Positions 1-6,217 of a stretch of 6,217 nucleotides of DNA are shown here, in pieces. How positions within the stretch are numbered: position 1 is the stretch's first letter; every line of letters begins with the position of its first letter. The notes beneath the pieces were generated by a model that made no database searches, was not told where the DNA came from, and saw only the letters and a program-made list of their open reading frames with translations. Source of the DNA: JAGGYK01 sp034716155 (lineage in GTDB: Bacteria; Desulfobacterota; Desulfomonilia; UBA1062); the NCBI GenBank assembly GCA_034716155.1, contig JAYEFR010000011.1, positions 1-6,217 of the forward strand, given 5' to 3'. A program made the position numbers and the translations under genes.

Positions 1-108
1 TAAATGCTTCGTAATCGCCGCAGTGAGCGTCGTCTTTCCATGATCTATATGCCCTATCGTCCCCACATTCAAATGAGGCTTCTTCCTCTCAAACTTGGCC
101 TTCGCCAT
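1..108 (-). CDS. tuf: Elongation factor Tu, N-terminal fragment (runs off left edge)
   Basis: EF-Tu is the cytoplasmic GTPase that carries aminoacyl-tRNA to the ribosomal A site. Only the first 36 codons lie in the window, and the frame is open to base 1. The visible protein begins MAKAKFERKKPH and continues NVGTIGHIDHGKTTLTAAIT. It includes the complete P-loop GHIDHGKT at residues 19-26 (bases 31-54), which is diagnostic of the EF-Tu G domain. The ATG at 106-108 aligns with the usual EF-Tu start and has AGGAG seven bases upstream. The gene starts 3 bases after the fusA stop, the classic str-operon order, so co-transcription and translational coupling with fusA are likely. The P-loop family also includes SelB and IF2, but the FERxKPHxNVGTIGH opening is specific to EF-Tu. 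Whether a second tuf copy exists elsewhere cannot be told from here. Confidence 0.97.
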   Translation of the reverse strand, partial: MAKAKFERKKPHLNVGTIGHIDHGKTTLTAAITKHL

Positions 109-124
109 CTCCTATCTCCTCCCT
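109..124 (-). promoter_or_regulatory. Ribosome binding site of tuf, with tandem AGGAG motifs inside the fusA 3' end
   Basis: On the minus strand the 16 bases before the tuf ATG read AGGGAGGAGATAGGAG. The AGGAG at 116-120 has an ideal 7-base spacing to the start codon and lies within the last codons of fusA. A second AGGAG at 109-113 directly abuts the ATG and is too close to work for this start. The fusA stop codon (112-114) falls between the useful motif and the start, so ribosomes finishing fusA would uncover or directly reuse this site. Confidence 0.8.
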
Positions 125-2193
125 CTTAAAACCTTTAGATTTTCTGATATATTCACGGGCACATGCTCGTAATACGAAACCTGCATCGTATACGTAGCCC
201 TACCCTGGGATATAGACCGTAGAATGGTAGCATAACCAAACATCTCGGCCAGCGGAACCTGGGCAGCTACCACACGCACATCTCCATGGGTATCCATACC
301 TAAAATTTTACCTCTACGCGATGATATATCGCTTATAATGTTCCCTATATATACTTCCGGGCTTACAACCTCTACATCCATAATGGGCTCTAATAATATG
401 GGAGAGGCCTTTTTTAGGGCATCCTTAAAGGCTATAGCACCTGCAACCTTAAATGCCAACTCCGATGAATCCACCTCATGATAAGACCCATCATAGAGTA
501 CCGCCCTTACATCCACCACTGGATATCCTGCAACAGTACCAAGCGCCGCAGCAGCTTCAATGCCCTTTCTCACTGCAGGTATATATTCCCTGGGGATATC
601 TCCCCCTGTTATCCTATTAACAAACTCAAACCCAGAGCCTGCGGCCATAGGCTCTATCTTTAACACTACATGGGCATACTGACCATGACCGCCTGTCTGT
701 TTTGCATACTTGACATTTACATCAGCTCCCCTTGTAATAGTCTCCTTATAGGCAACCTGGGGAGTGCCAATATTTGCCTCTACATTAAATTCCCGAATAA
801 GTCTATCTACAATGACCTCTAAGTGAAGCTCTCCCATTCCGGATATAAGTGTATCCCCGGTGTCTGTATCACTATAAACCTTAAATGAAGGATCTTCGAT
901 GGCCAGCCTTGACAGTGCCATGCCTAGTCGTTCATGATCCGCCTTAGACTTTGGTTCTATAGCAATAGATATAACAGGATCAGGAAAATCCATAGACTCT
1001 AATACAATAGGGCTTTTATGATCACTCAGAGTCTGTCCTGTTACAGTATTCTTTAACCCTAAGATAGCTGCAATATCCCCAGCGTAGATAGCGTCAACAT
1101 CCTCGCGTTTATTGGCATACATCCGAACAAGCCTGCCTATGCGCTCTTTCTTTAAATTATTACTGTTGTATATCACATCGCCGCTATGTAAAACGCCGGA
1201 ATATACCCTGACGAACGTGAGCTGCCCCACATATGGATCATTCATTACCTTAAAGGCAAGGGCTGAAAACGCCTCATCATCCGTTGGCATTCTTATGTCA
1301 TCGCCCCCCCTGTCCGGTGTTTTACCCTTGACACCGCCTACATCCTTAGGAGATGGCAAATAATCAACTATGGCATCTAAAAGGGGCTGTATGCCCTTAT
1401 TCTTAAATGCACTGCCACAGAGAACCGGCGTAAGGCTACGCTCGATAGTCCCTCTTCTTATGATATCTTTAATAAATTGTTCATCGATATGAGCCCCACT
1501 GAGGTAGATCTCCATAAGATTGTCATCTATATCAGAGAGTCCTTCAAGCAAGATATCCCTATATTTATGAGCTATACTCAAATATTCATCTGGTATGGGA
1601 ATACAACTAAATTCAGCCCCATTCGATGACTCATCAAACACTACGGCCTTCATCTTTATTAAATCTATAACACCGGCAAATTTGTCCTCTTTGCCAAGAG
1701 GTATCTGTAATGGGACGGGACGTGCTCCAAGTTTATCCCTTAGTTGGGCCAAGACGTGGTGAAAATCCGCCCCCATTCTATCCATTTTATTGATAAAGGA
1801 TATCCTGGGAACCTTGTAATGATCTGCCTGTCGCCAAACTGCTTCTGACTGGGGTTGAACACCTCCCACAGCACAAAAGATACCAATAGCCCCATCTAAA
1901 ACCCGTAAACTTCTTTCAACCTCTATAGTAAAGTCCACATGACCCGGGGTATCAATAATATTTATCAGGTGATCATTCCAGGAACATGTAGTGGCGGCTG
2001 ATGTAATAGTAATACCTCTTTCCTTTTCTTGCTGCATCCAGTCCATGGTAGCCTCCCCATCATGGACTTCCCCCATTCTGTGTGTAAGACCCGTATAATA
2101 CAATGCCCTCTCTGTAGTAGTGGTCTTGCCCGCGTCTATATGGGCCATAATACCAATATTTCTAATCTGTCCTATGGAATTTTGTCTTTCCAA
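112..2193 (-). CDS. fusA: Elongation factor G (translocase GTPase), TTG start
   Basis: EF-G is the ribosomal translocase, and it also helps recycle ribosomes. The protein is 693 residues with the start chosen here. G-domain motifs are all present: P-loop AHIDAGKT (17-24), switch I RGITIT (59-64), DTPGH (81-85), NKMD (135-138) and GSAF (260-263). Domain II follows, then domain III ending in GMGELHLEV (462-470). Domain IV holds the loop-I KQTGG stretch with Q499 and the loop-II GSYHEVDSSE with H572, and domain V has MFGYATILRS near 651-660. Starting at TTG 2191-2193 aligns MERQNSIGQIRNIGI residue for residue with E. coli MARTTPIARYRNIGI and puts the P-loop at 17-24, as in known EF-Gs. A strong Shine-Dalgarno sequence precedes it. 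The longer frame from TTG 2220 overlaps the rpsG stop and has no Shine-Dalgarno. Its place between rpsG and tuf marks it as the canonical copy, not an EF-G2-type paralogue. Oddities are GGHGQYAHV in loop I, where E. coli and B. subtilis have GGRGQYGHV, and a run of seven G at 1304-1310 that keeps the frame. Confidence 0.98.
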   Translation of the reverse strand: MERQNSIGQIRNIGIMAHIDAGKTTTTERALYYTGLTHRMGEVHDGEATMDWMQQEKERGITITSAATTCSWNDHLINIIDTPGHVDFTIEVERSLRVLDGAIGIFCAVGGVQPQSEAVWRQADHYKVPRISFINKMDRMGADFHHVLAQLRDKLGARPVPLQIPLGKEDKFAGVIDLIKMKAVVFDESSNGAEFSCIPIPDEYLSIAHKYRDILLEGLSDIDDNLMEIYLSGAHIDEQFIKDIIRRGTIERSLTPVLCGSAFKNKGIQPLLDAIVDYLPSPKDVGGVKGKTPDRGGDDIRMPTDDEAFSALAFKVMNDPYVGQLTFVRVYSGVLHSGDVIYNSNNLKKERIGRLVRMYANKREDVDAIYAGDIAAILGLKNTVTGQTLSDHKSPIVLESMDFPDPVISIAIEPKSKADHERLGMALSRLAIEDPSFKVYSDTDTGDTLISGMGELHLEVIVDRLIREFNVEANIGTPQVAYKETITRGADVNVKYAKQTGGHGQYAHVVLKIEPMAAGSGFEFVNRITGGDIPREYIPAVRKGIEAAAALGTVAGYPVVDVRAVLYDGSYHEVDSSELAFKVAGAIAFKDALKKASPILLEPIMDVEVVSPEVYIGNIISDISSRRGKILGMDTHGDVRVVAAQVPLAEMFGYATILRSISQGRATYTMQVSYYEHVPVNISENLKVLRGRR

Positions 2194-2198
2194 ACCTA

Positions 2199-2208
2199 TC
2201 CTTACCTC
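2199..2208 (-). promoter_or_regulatory. Ribosome binding site that decides the fusA start
   Basis: The minus strand reads GAGGTAAGGATAGGT directly before the TTG at 2193. It contains GAGGT (2204-2208, 10 bases from the start) and AAGGA (2199-2203, 5 bases from the start). Both are good anti-SD complements at usable spacing. The site lies between and across the rpsG stop codon region (2214-2216) and the TTG start. No comparable purine motif precedes the upstream candidates TTG 2220 or GTG 2217, so this site is the main argument for the shorter protein. Confidence 0.75.
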
Positions 2209-2213
2209 TTTTA

Positions 2214-2687
2214 TCACCAACGATAATGGGCAAAGGCCTTATTTGCCTCCGCCATCTTATGAGTGTCTTCCTTCTTCTTAATAGCGCTCCCCCTATTGTT
2301 ATATGCATCCAGAAGCTCAAGGGCCAATCTCTCACTCATTATTTTTTCACTCCTGGCTCTAGCTGCGTTTATAATCCAACGTCTTGCAAGAATATATCTC
2401 CTGTCAGGCCTGACCTCTGTAGGTACCTGATATGTGGCCCCACCTACCCGTCTGGAGCGCACCTCTATTGATGGTTTCACATTTTCAAAGGCTTTATTGA
2501 AAATATCTAACGAATCCTCCCCGGTCTTTGATCCGATTATATCGAGGGCCTTATAAAATGTCTGCTCCGCCCTGGATTTTTTGCCCTCAAGCATTATATA
2601 ATTTATAAATTTACTTACCATTTTATCCCTATACTTGGGATCCGGTGCTATATCCCTTTTAAGACTACCCCTCTTTTTCCTTGGCAT
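2214..2687 (-). CDS. rpsG: 30S ribosomal protein S7
   Basis: S7 nucleates assembly of the 3' (head) domain of 16S rRNA and lines the tRNA exit-site side of the 30S subunit. The protein is 157 residues, close to the 156 typical of bacterial S7, and lacks the longer C-terminal tail of E. coli K-12. It opens MPRKKRGS and carries the conserved beta-hairpin region NVKPSIEVRSRRVGGATYQV (69-88). The helical core RRWIINAARARS (102-113) follows, and it ends in the standard HKMAEANKAFAHYRW. The ATG at 2685-2687 is preceded by AGGGG at 2696-2700 with 8-base spacing. It lies 14 bases after the rpsL stop and 20 bases before the fusA start. In E. coli, S7 represses its own operon by binding the roughly 100-base rpsL-rpsG spacer. 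That spacer is missing here. Confidence 0.98.
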   Translation of the reverse strand: MPRKKRGSLKRDIAPDPKYRDKMVSKFINYIMLEGKKSRAEQTFYKALDIIGSKTGEDSLDIFNKAFENVKPSIEVRSRRVGGATYQVPTEVRPDRRYILARRWIINAARARSEKIMSERLALELLDAYNNRGSAIKKKEDTHKMAEANKAFAHYRW

Positions 2688-2701
2688 CTCTTAATCCCCT
2701 G

Positions 2702-3073
2702 CTACTTCGGCCTCTTGGCCCCATATTTAGACCTGCCCTTCCGACGGTCATCAACACCCCCGGCATCCATCACGCCACGGATTACATGATATCTTACACC
2801 GGGCAAATCCTTAACACGACCTCCACGTATTAACACCACCGAGTGTTCCTGAAGGTCATGCCCTTCCCCTGGTATATAAGATGTAACCTCATACCCGTTA
2901 GACAACCTTACTCTGGCAACCTTTCTCAAGGCAGAGTTGGGTTTCTTAGGAGTTGTGGTATATACACGCACACATACCCCTCTCTTTTGCGGGGATTCCT
3001 GAAGGGCTGGGGTTTTCTTCTTCTTTTTAACCTCCTGCCTTCCTTTTCTCACTAACTGATTCAATGTCGGCAT
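2702..3073 (-). CDS. rpsL: 30S ribosomal protein S12
   Basis: S12 sits at the decoding centre of the 30S subunit, where it helps set translational accuracy. The protein is 123 residues, the usual bacterial length, and opens MPTLNQLVRKGRQ. It contains the family signature TPKKPNSALRK (41-51), QEHSVVLIRGGRVKDLPGVR (75-94) and the C-terminal RSKYGAKRPK. K43 and K88 (counting Met), the lysines whose substitution classically gives streptomycin resistance, are unchanged, as is P91. D89, which is methylthiolated in E. coli, is also present. The ATG at 3071-3073 has AAGGG at 3081-3085 with 7-base spacing. It is the first gene after the promoter in the rpoC-rpsL gap and so heads the str operon. No L7Ae/L30e-like gene lies between rpoC and rpsL, unlike the arrangement in many Firmicutes. 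Confidence 0.99.
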   Translation of the reverse strand: MPTLNQLVRKGRQEVKKKKKTPALQESPQKRGVCVRVYTTTPKKPNSALRKVARVRLSNGYEVTSYIPGEGHDLQEHSVVLIRGGRVKDLPGVRYHVIRGVMDAGGVDDRRKGRSKYGAKRPK

Positions 3074-3136
3074 ACTTTTTCCCTTATTATTATATTTGCC
3101 TATTTATCTTTTCATCTTCCTACTAAAACTAAAAGA
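3074..3136 (-). promoter_or_regulatory. Predicted 5' leader of the str operon mRNA
   Basis: If transcription starts 7 bases after the -10 hexamer, rpsL has an untranslated leader of about 63 bases. It is A/T-rich and shows no obvious strong hairpin or terminator. Its only clear signal is the rpsL Shine-Dalgarno AAGGG (3081-3085). A three-codon frame ATG-AAA-AGA-TAA (3104-3115) with AGGA two bases upstream is probably chance. The leader extent is inferred from the promoter, not seen directly. Confidence 0.45.
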
Positions 3137-3142
3137 GGCCGT

Positions 3143-3171
3143 TATCTAGCAACGCTTGCCTTTTCTGTCAA
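3143..3171 (-). promoter_or_regulatory. Sigma70-type promoter of the str operon (TTGACA-N17-TAGATA)
   Basis: On the minus strand a perfect -35 TTGACA (3166-3171) is followed after exactly 17 bases by TAGATA (3143-3148). The -10 is preceded by TGC (3149-3151), which matches the extended -10 motif TGN. The six bases between the -10 and the predicted +1 near 3136 are ACGGCC, a GC-rich discriminator like those of stringently controlled ribosomal promoters in E. coli. The -35 begins 8 bases after the rpoC stop, in the only substantial non-coding gap of the window. Position, spacing and hexamers together make this a convincing call. Stringent regulation is inference. Confidence 0.82.
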
Positions 3172-3179
3172 GAACTTTT

Positions 3180-6100
3180 CTATAAAATTTCATCTCCCGG
3201 CGAATCATCCTCAATAAGGAAATTGCTTTTCTTGTATATAGAAAATCCTGTGCCTGCCGGCACAAGCCTGCCCATTATAACATTCTCTTTGAGCCCTTTA
3301 AGGTGATCCACCTTTCCTTCAATACTGGCCTCTGTTAGAACCCTTGTGGTCTCCTGGAAAGATGCGGCTGAGATAAAGCTTTCCGTATTCAAACTTGCCT
3401 TTGTAATCCCTAACAAATGTGGCGTGGCAATGGACGGGTTCCCGCCTGCAACTACCACACGTTCATTCTCCTCATTAAACATTAGCTTTTCTGCAAATTC
3501 GCCCTCAATAAAATTAGTGTCCCCAGCATCTCTTATCATAACCCGTTTTAGCATCTGCCTTACAATTACCTCAATATGTTTGTCATTTATCCTCACACCC
3601 TGAAGTCTGTATACCTCCTGAACTTCATTCACCAGATACTTTGCCAGATCTTTTTCTCCCCTGATTTTCAAGATATCATGGGGATCTACTGAACCATCCA
3701 TTAAGGGTTCTCCTGAATGAACATAGTCACCTTCATGTACGGCTATATGTTTTGTTTTAGGGATCATATACTCTTTGGCCTCTCCCACCTCCGGTGTAAC
3801 AACAACCCTGCGCTTGCCCTTCATATCCTTACCAAAGGATATTTCTCCATCAATCTCTGTTACCGCAGCACATTCCTTTGGCCTTCTTGCCTCGAAGAGT
3901 TCTACAACCCTGGGCAGCCCCCCGGTTATATCCCTGGTCTTTGTAGTCCCCCTTGGAATCTTTGCCAAGGCGTCTCCCGGATATACATCATCCCCGCTTT
4001 TTACAAACATATTGGCGCCAACAGGCAAAGAGTATCTGGCCTGAGCCTTAGTCCCGGGAATTTTAACAGTCTTTCCTTCATCATCTGTAATCCATACCCT
4101 GGGACGCAACTCCGGATCTTTAGGTTCTATAACTACACTACGGCTTAATCCCGTCACCTTATCAATCTGTTCTTGTACAGTCATATCCGCTATCACATCA
4201 CCAAATTTAACCTTGCCGGAGACATCCGCAAGGATAGGAGTGGTGTATGGGTCCCATTCGGCCAGCAATGTCCCCGGGCTAACCTTGGCGCCATCTTCCG
4301 CCATTATCTTTGCTCCATACACTATATGATATGATTCTCTCTCCCTCCCTTTTTCATCCTCCAAGACAACCATACCATTGCGGTTCATAGCTACAATTTC
4401 ATCATTCCTGCCCCTTGTAACCTTCAAACCCTTGTATCTAACTATTCCCGGGTGGTTAAACTGAATGTTGGATTGCTCTATTACTGTAGCGGTGCCCCCT
4501 ACATGGAAGGTCCTCATGGTGAGCTGAGTACCGGGCTCTCCAATAGACTGAGCGGCGATAATCCCCACTGCCTCTCCTATATTCACCATCCTTCCACGAG
4601 CAAGATCCTTACCATAACATTTTACACACACACCATGTTTTGCCCTGCAGGTGAGCACAGACCTTATAACAACCCTTTCGATCCCGGCATCATTTATCTT
4701 TGCCACATGTTCTTCGCCAATCATTGTATTAGCTGGTATAATCAACTCCCCTGTGTAGGGGTCTCTTATGTCATCTAATGCAACCCTGCCAATGACCCTT
4801 TCCCCCACAGTCTGAATTATCTCTCCCCCTTCGATTAAGGCCTCTATCTCTATCCCATCAAGAACCCCGCAATCCTCTTCTGTTATGACCACATCATGGG
4901 CTATATCTACCAAGCGTCTGGTAAGATACCCGGAATTTGCTGTCTTCAAAGCTGTATCTGCAAGCCCCTTCCTGGCTCCATGTGTGGAGATAAAATATTC
5001 CAATACATCCAAACCTTCTCTGAAATTAGATTCTATAGGTGTCTCAATAATTTCACCCGAGGGTTTGGCCATCAATCCACGAATACCTGCTAACTGCCTT
5101 ATCTGTTGTGCGGACCCCCTTGCACCGGAATCTGCCATCATGAATAAAGGATTGAAGGATGAACCCTCACCTGTAGTCCCATCCGGACTTACAGTCACAT
5201 CCTTTTTGATAGCATCCATCATATCAGTTGCAATGTTATCCGTAACCTTTGTCCAGATATCCACAATCTTATTATAACGTTCTCCATCAGTGATAAGCCC
5301 TTCATTATACTGTGTGATGATATTGGTAACTTCCTTCTTGGCTTTATCTATAAACTTCTGCTTGGTCTCGGGTATCACCATATCTTCTATGCCAATAGAT
5401 ATACCGGAAGAGGTAGCATACTTATACCCTAAATCCTTAACCCTATCTGCTAAGAGTACAGTCTTTTTATCTCCCGCCACCTTGAAGCTTATATCCACCA
5501 AGTCAGCTAAGGCCTTTTTTGTCATAGGCTTGTTTATCATCTCAAATGGTATCTCATCAGGCACTATCTCACTAAATATCACACGCCCAACTGTTGTCTC
5601 CGCCAATTTGCCATCCATCCTTACCTTTATCCTGGCATGCTTTGATACCACACCCGCATCCAAAGCAGAACGAACCTCTTCAGGGGCATAAAATATCATC
5701 CCTTCCCCTTTTGCATGAGGTCTTTCCCTGGTGAGATAGTAAACGCCCAAGACTATATCCTGGGTAGGTACAATGACAGGTTTTCCGTTGGCTGGGGAAA
5801 GGATATTGTTCGTAGACATCATAAGTACCCTGGCTTCTACCTGTGCCTCCACGCTCAGAGGTACATGAACAGCCATCTGGTCGCCATCAAAATCCGCATT
5901 AAATGCAGGGCACACAAGGGGATGCAACTGGATAGCCTTACTTCCAATCAAGACAGGCTCAAATGCCTGAATACCAAGTCTATGCAGGGTGGGTGCGCGG
6001 TTTAAGAGAACAGGATACTCTGTGACTATCTCTGCAAGAGACTCCCAAACTTCAGGGCTCTCAGTCTCTACCATTCGTTTCGCACTCTTTATCGTGCTTA

Positions 6101-6217
6101 CATACCCCTTTTCCTCAAGCTTGTGGTATATAAAAGGCTTGAATAACTCAATCGCCATCTTTTTAGGCAATCCACATTGATGAAGACGTAACTCCGGGCC
6201 AGATGTAATAACAGACC
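3180..6217 (-). CDS. rpoC: RNA polymerase beta' subunit, C-terminal ~1011 residues (N-terminus off right edge)
   Basis: Beta' forms the catalytic half of the RNA polymerase cleft. The frame stays open to 6217, where it reads SVITSGPELRLHQCGLPKKM. The TTG at 6168-6170 is therefore an internal leucine, not a start. By comparison with E. coli about 350 N-terminal residues (Zn1, clamp helices, lid) are missing. Counting from that leucine, it shows PVLLNRAPTLHRLGIQAFEP (53-72), the Mg-binding NADFDGD (91-97, bases 5880-5900; D93, D95, D97), and the bridge helix with FISTHGARKGLADTALKTAN (393-412). The second zinc site is C434, C508, C515 and C518, with the same 74-7-3 spacing as E. coli. Trigger-loop MRTFH is at 552-556. 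An insertion of about 180 residues (roughly 561-742, bases 3945-4490) splits the trigger loop before DITGGLPRV, as in SI3. The C-terminal LLGITKASLNTESFISAASF (919-938) is canonical, and the tail after PAGTG is shorter than in E. coli. It ends with TAG, with no visible terminator after it. Confidence 0.99.
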   Translation of the reverse strand, partial: SVITSGPELRLHQCGLPKKMAIELFKPFIYHKLEEKGYVSTIKSAKRMVETESPEVWESLAEIVTEYPVLLNRAPTLHRLGIQAFEPVLIGSKAIQLHPLVCPAFNADFDGDQMAVHVPLSVEAQVEARVLMMSTNNILSPANGKPVIVPTQDIVLGVYYLTRERPHAKGEGMIFYAPEEVRSALDAGVVSKHARIKVRMDGKLAETTVGRVIFSEIVPDEIPFEMINKPMTKKALADLVDISFKVAGDKKTVLLADRVKDLGYKYATSSGISIGIEDMVIPETKQKFIDKAKKEVTNIITQYNEGLITDGERYNKIVDIWTKVTDNIATDMMDAIKKDVTVSPDGTTGEGSSFNPLFMMADSGARGSAQQIRQLAGIRGLMAKPSGEIIETPIESNFREGLDVLEYFISTHGARKGLADTALKTANSGYLTRRLVDIAHDVVITEEDCGVLDGIEIEALIEGGEIIQTVGERVIGRVALDDIRDPYTGELIIPANTMIGEEHVAKINDAGIERVVIRSVLTCRAKHGVCVKCYGKDLARGRMVNIGEAVGIIAAQSIGEPGTQLTMRTFHVGGTATVIEQSNIQFNHPGIVRYKGLKVTRGRNDEIVAMNRNGMVVLEDEKGRERESYHIVYGAKIMAEDGAKVSPGTLLAEWDPYTTPILADVSGKVKFGDVIADMTVQEQIDKVTGLSRSVVIEPKDPELRPRVWITDDEGKTVKIPGTKAQARYSLPVGANMFVKSGDDVYPGDALAKIPRGTTKTRDITGGLPRVVELFEARRPKECAAVTEIDGEISFGKDMKGKRRVVVTPEVGEAKEYMIPKTKHIAVHEGDYVHSGEPLMDGSVDPHDILKIRGEKDLAKYLVNEVQEVYRLQGVRINDKHIEVIVRQMLKRVMIRDAGDTNFIEGEFAEKLMFNEENERVVVAGGNPSIATPHLLGITKASLNTESFISAASFQETTRVLTEASIEGKVDHLKGLKENVIMGRLVPAGTGFSIYKKSNFLIEDDSPGDEIL

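Noticed and set aside
3089..3094. Perfect TATAAT on the minus strand just upstream of rpsL
   Set aside because: A start from it would fall at about 3082, inside the rpsL Shine-Dalgarno. The matching -35 position reads AGATGA, a poor match. It sits in an A/T-rich run where such hexamers arise by chance, and the TTGACA/TAGATA pair upstream is far better.
3104..3115. Three-codon leader frame ATG-AAA-AGA-TAA in the rpsL 5' region
   Set aside because: The AGGA before it is only about 2 bases from the ATG. The peptide MKR has no recognisable attenuation logic, and no alternative hairpins or terminator follow.
3137..3160. Short inverted repeats (GCAA-GCG-TTGC and CGTT...AACG) between rpoC and rpsL, considered as an rpoC terminator or operator
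   Set aside because: The stems are only 4 base pairs, there is no T-run at the right place, and they coincide with the promoter spacer and -10. They are too weak to call.
3074..3179. Possible small gene (L7Ae/L30e-like) between rpoC and rpsL, as in Firmicutes
   Set aside because: The gap is only 106 bases and is filled by the promoter and leader. No such frame fits.
3717..4148. Plus-strand open frame of 143 codons antisense to rpoC, and similar plus-strand frames of 61-133 codons across the window
   Set aside because: All lie fully antisense to strongly conserved genes, or overlap them almost entirely. Their proteins have no recognisable domains, and they lack convincing ribosome binding sites. 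They are shadows of the real genes.
6168..6170. TTG as a possible start of a 996-residue protein
   Set aside because: The frame continues upstream to the window edge with conserved beta' sequence (SVITSGPELRLHQCG), so this codon is an internal leucine of rpoC.

Overview
The window is an ordinary bacterial housekeeping locus, read entirely from the minus strand. It holds the junction of the rpoBC operon and the str operon. In transcription order (right to left) it contains the C-terminal three quarters of rpoC (RNA polymerase beta'), a 106-base intergenic gap, rpsL (S12), rpsG (S7), fusA (EF-G) and the first 36 codons of tuf (EF-Tu). All five reading frames are intact where visible. I see no mobile element, CRISPR array, tRNA, rRNA or accessory gene. 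The plus-strand open frames are all shadows of these genes.

The organism is a bacterium of moderate G+C (by eye, low-to-mid 40s percent) with free use of ATA, AGA and AGG codons. The beta' subunit carries a long insertion in the trigger loop (SI3 type) like that of E. coli. Actinobacterial and Firmicute beta' subunits lack it, so a Gram-negative lineage is likely. The general look of beta' and EF-G, together with the codon use, would fit a Nitrospirota- or Deltaproteobacteria-like lineage. That placement is a guess from memory, not an alignment.

Layout: rpoC runs off the right edge at 6217 and stops at 3180. Only 8 bases after its stop codon lies a strong sigma70-type promoter (TTGACA, 17-base spacer, TAGATA with an extended -10 TGC). 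It is followed by a GC-rich discriminator and a leader of about 63 bases before rpsL. No rho-independent terminator separates rpoC from this promoter, so read-through from rpoBC could add to str-operon transcription. rpsL, rpsG, fusA and tuf follow with gaps of 14, 20 and 3 bases, each with its own Shine-Dalgarno sequence.

The genes jointly supply the transcription and translation core. Beta' forms the polymerase active site, S12 and S7 are 30S decoding and assembly proteins, EF-G drives translocation and EF-Tu delivers aminoacyl-tRNA. The points worth a second look are modest: the str promoter architecture, a TTG start for fusA, an rpsL-rpsG gap too short for an E. coli-type S7 autoregulatory site, and small substitutions at the tip of EF-G domain IV. 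I did not find a previously undescribed system here.
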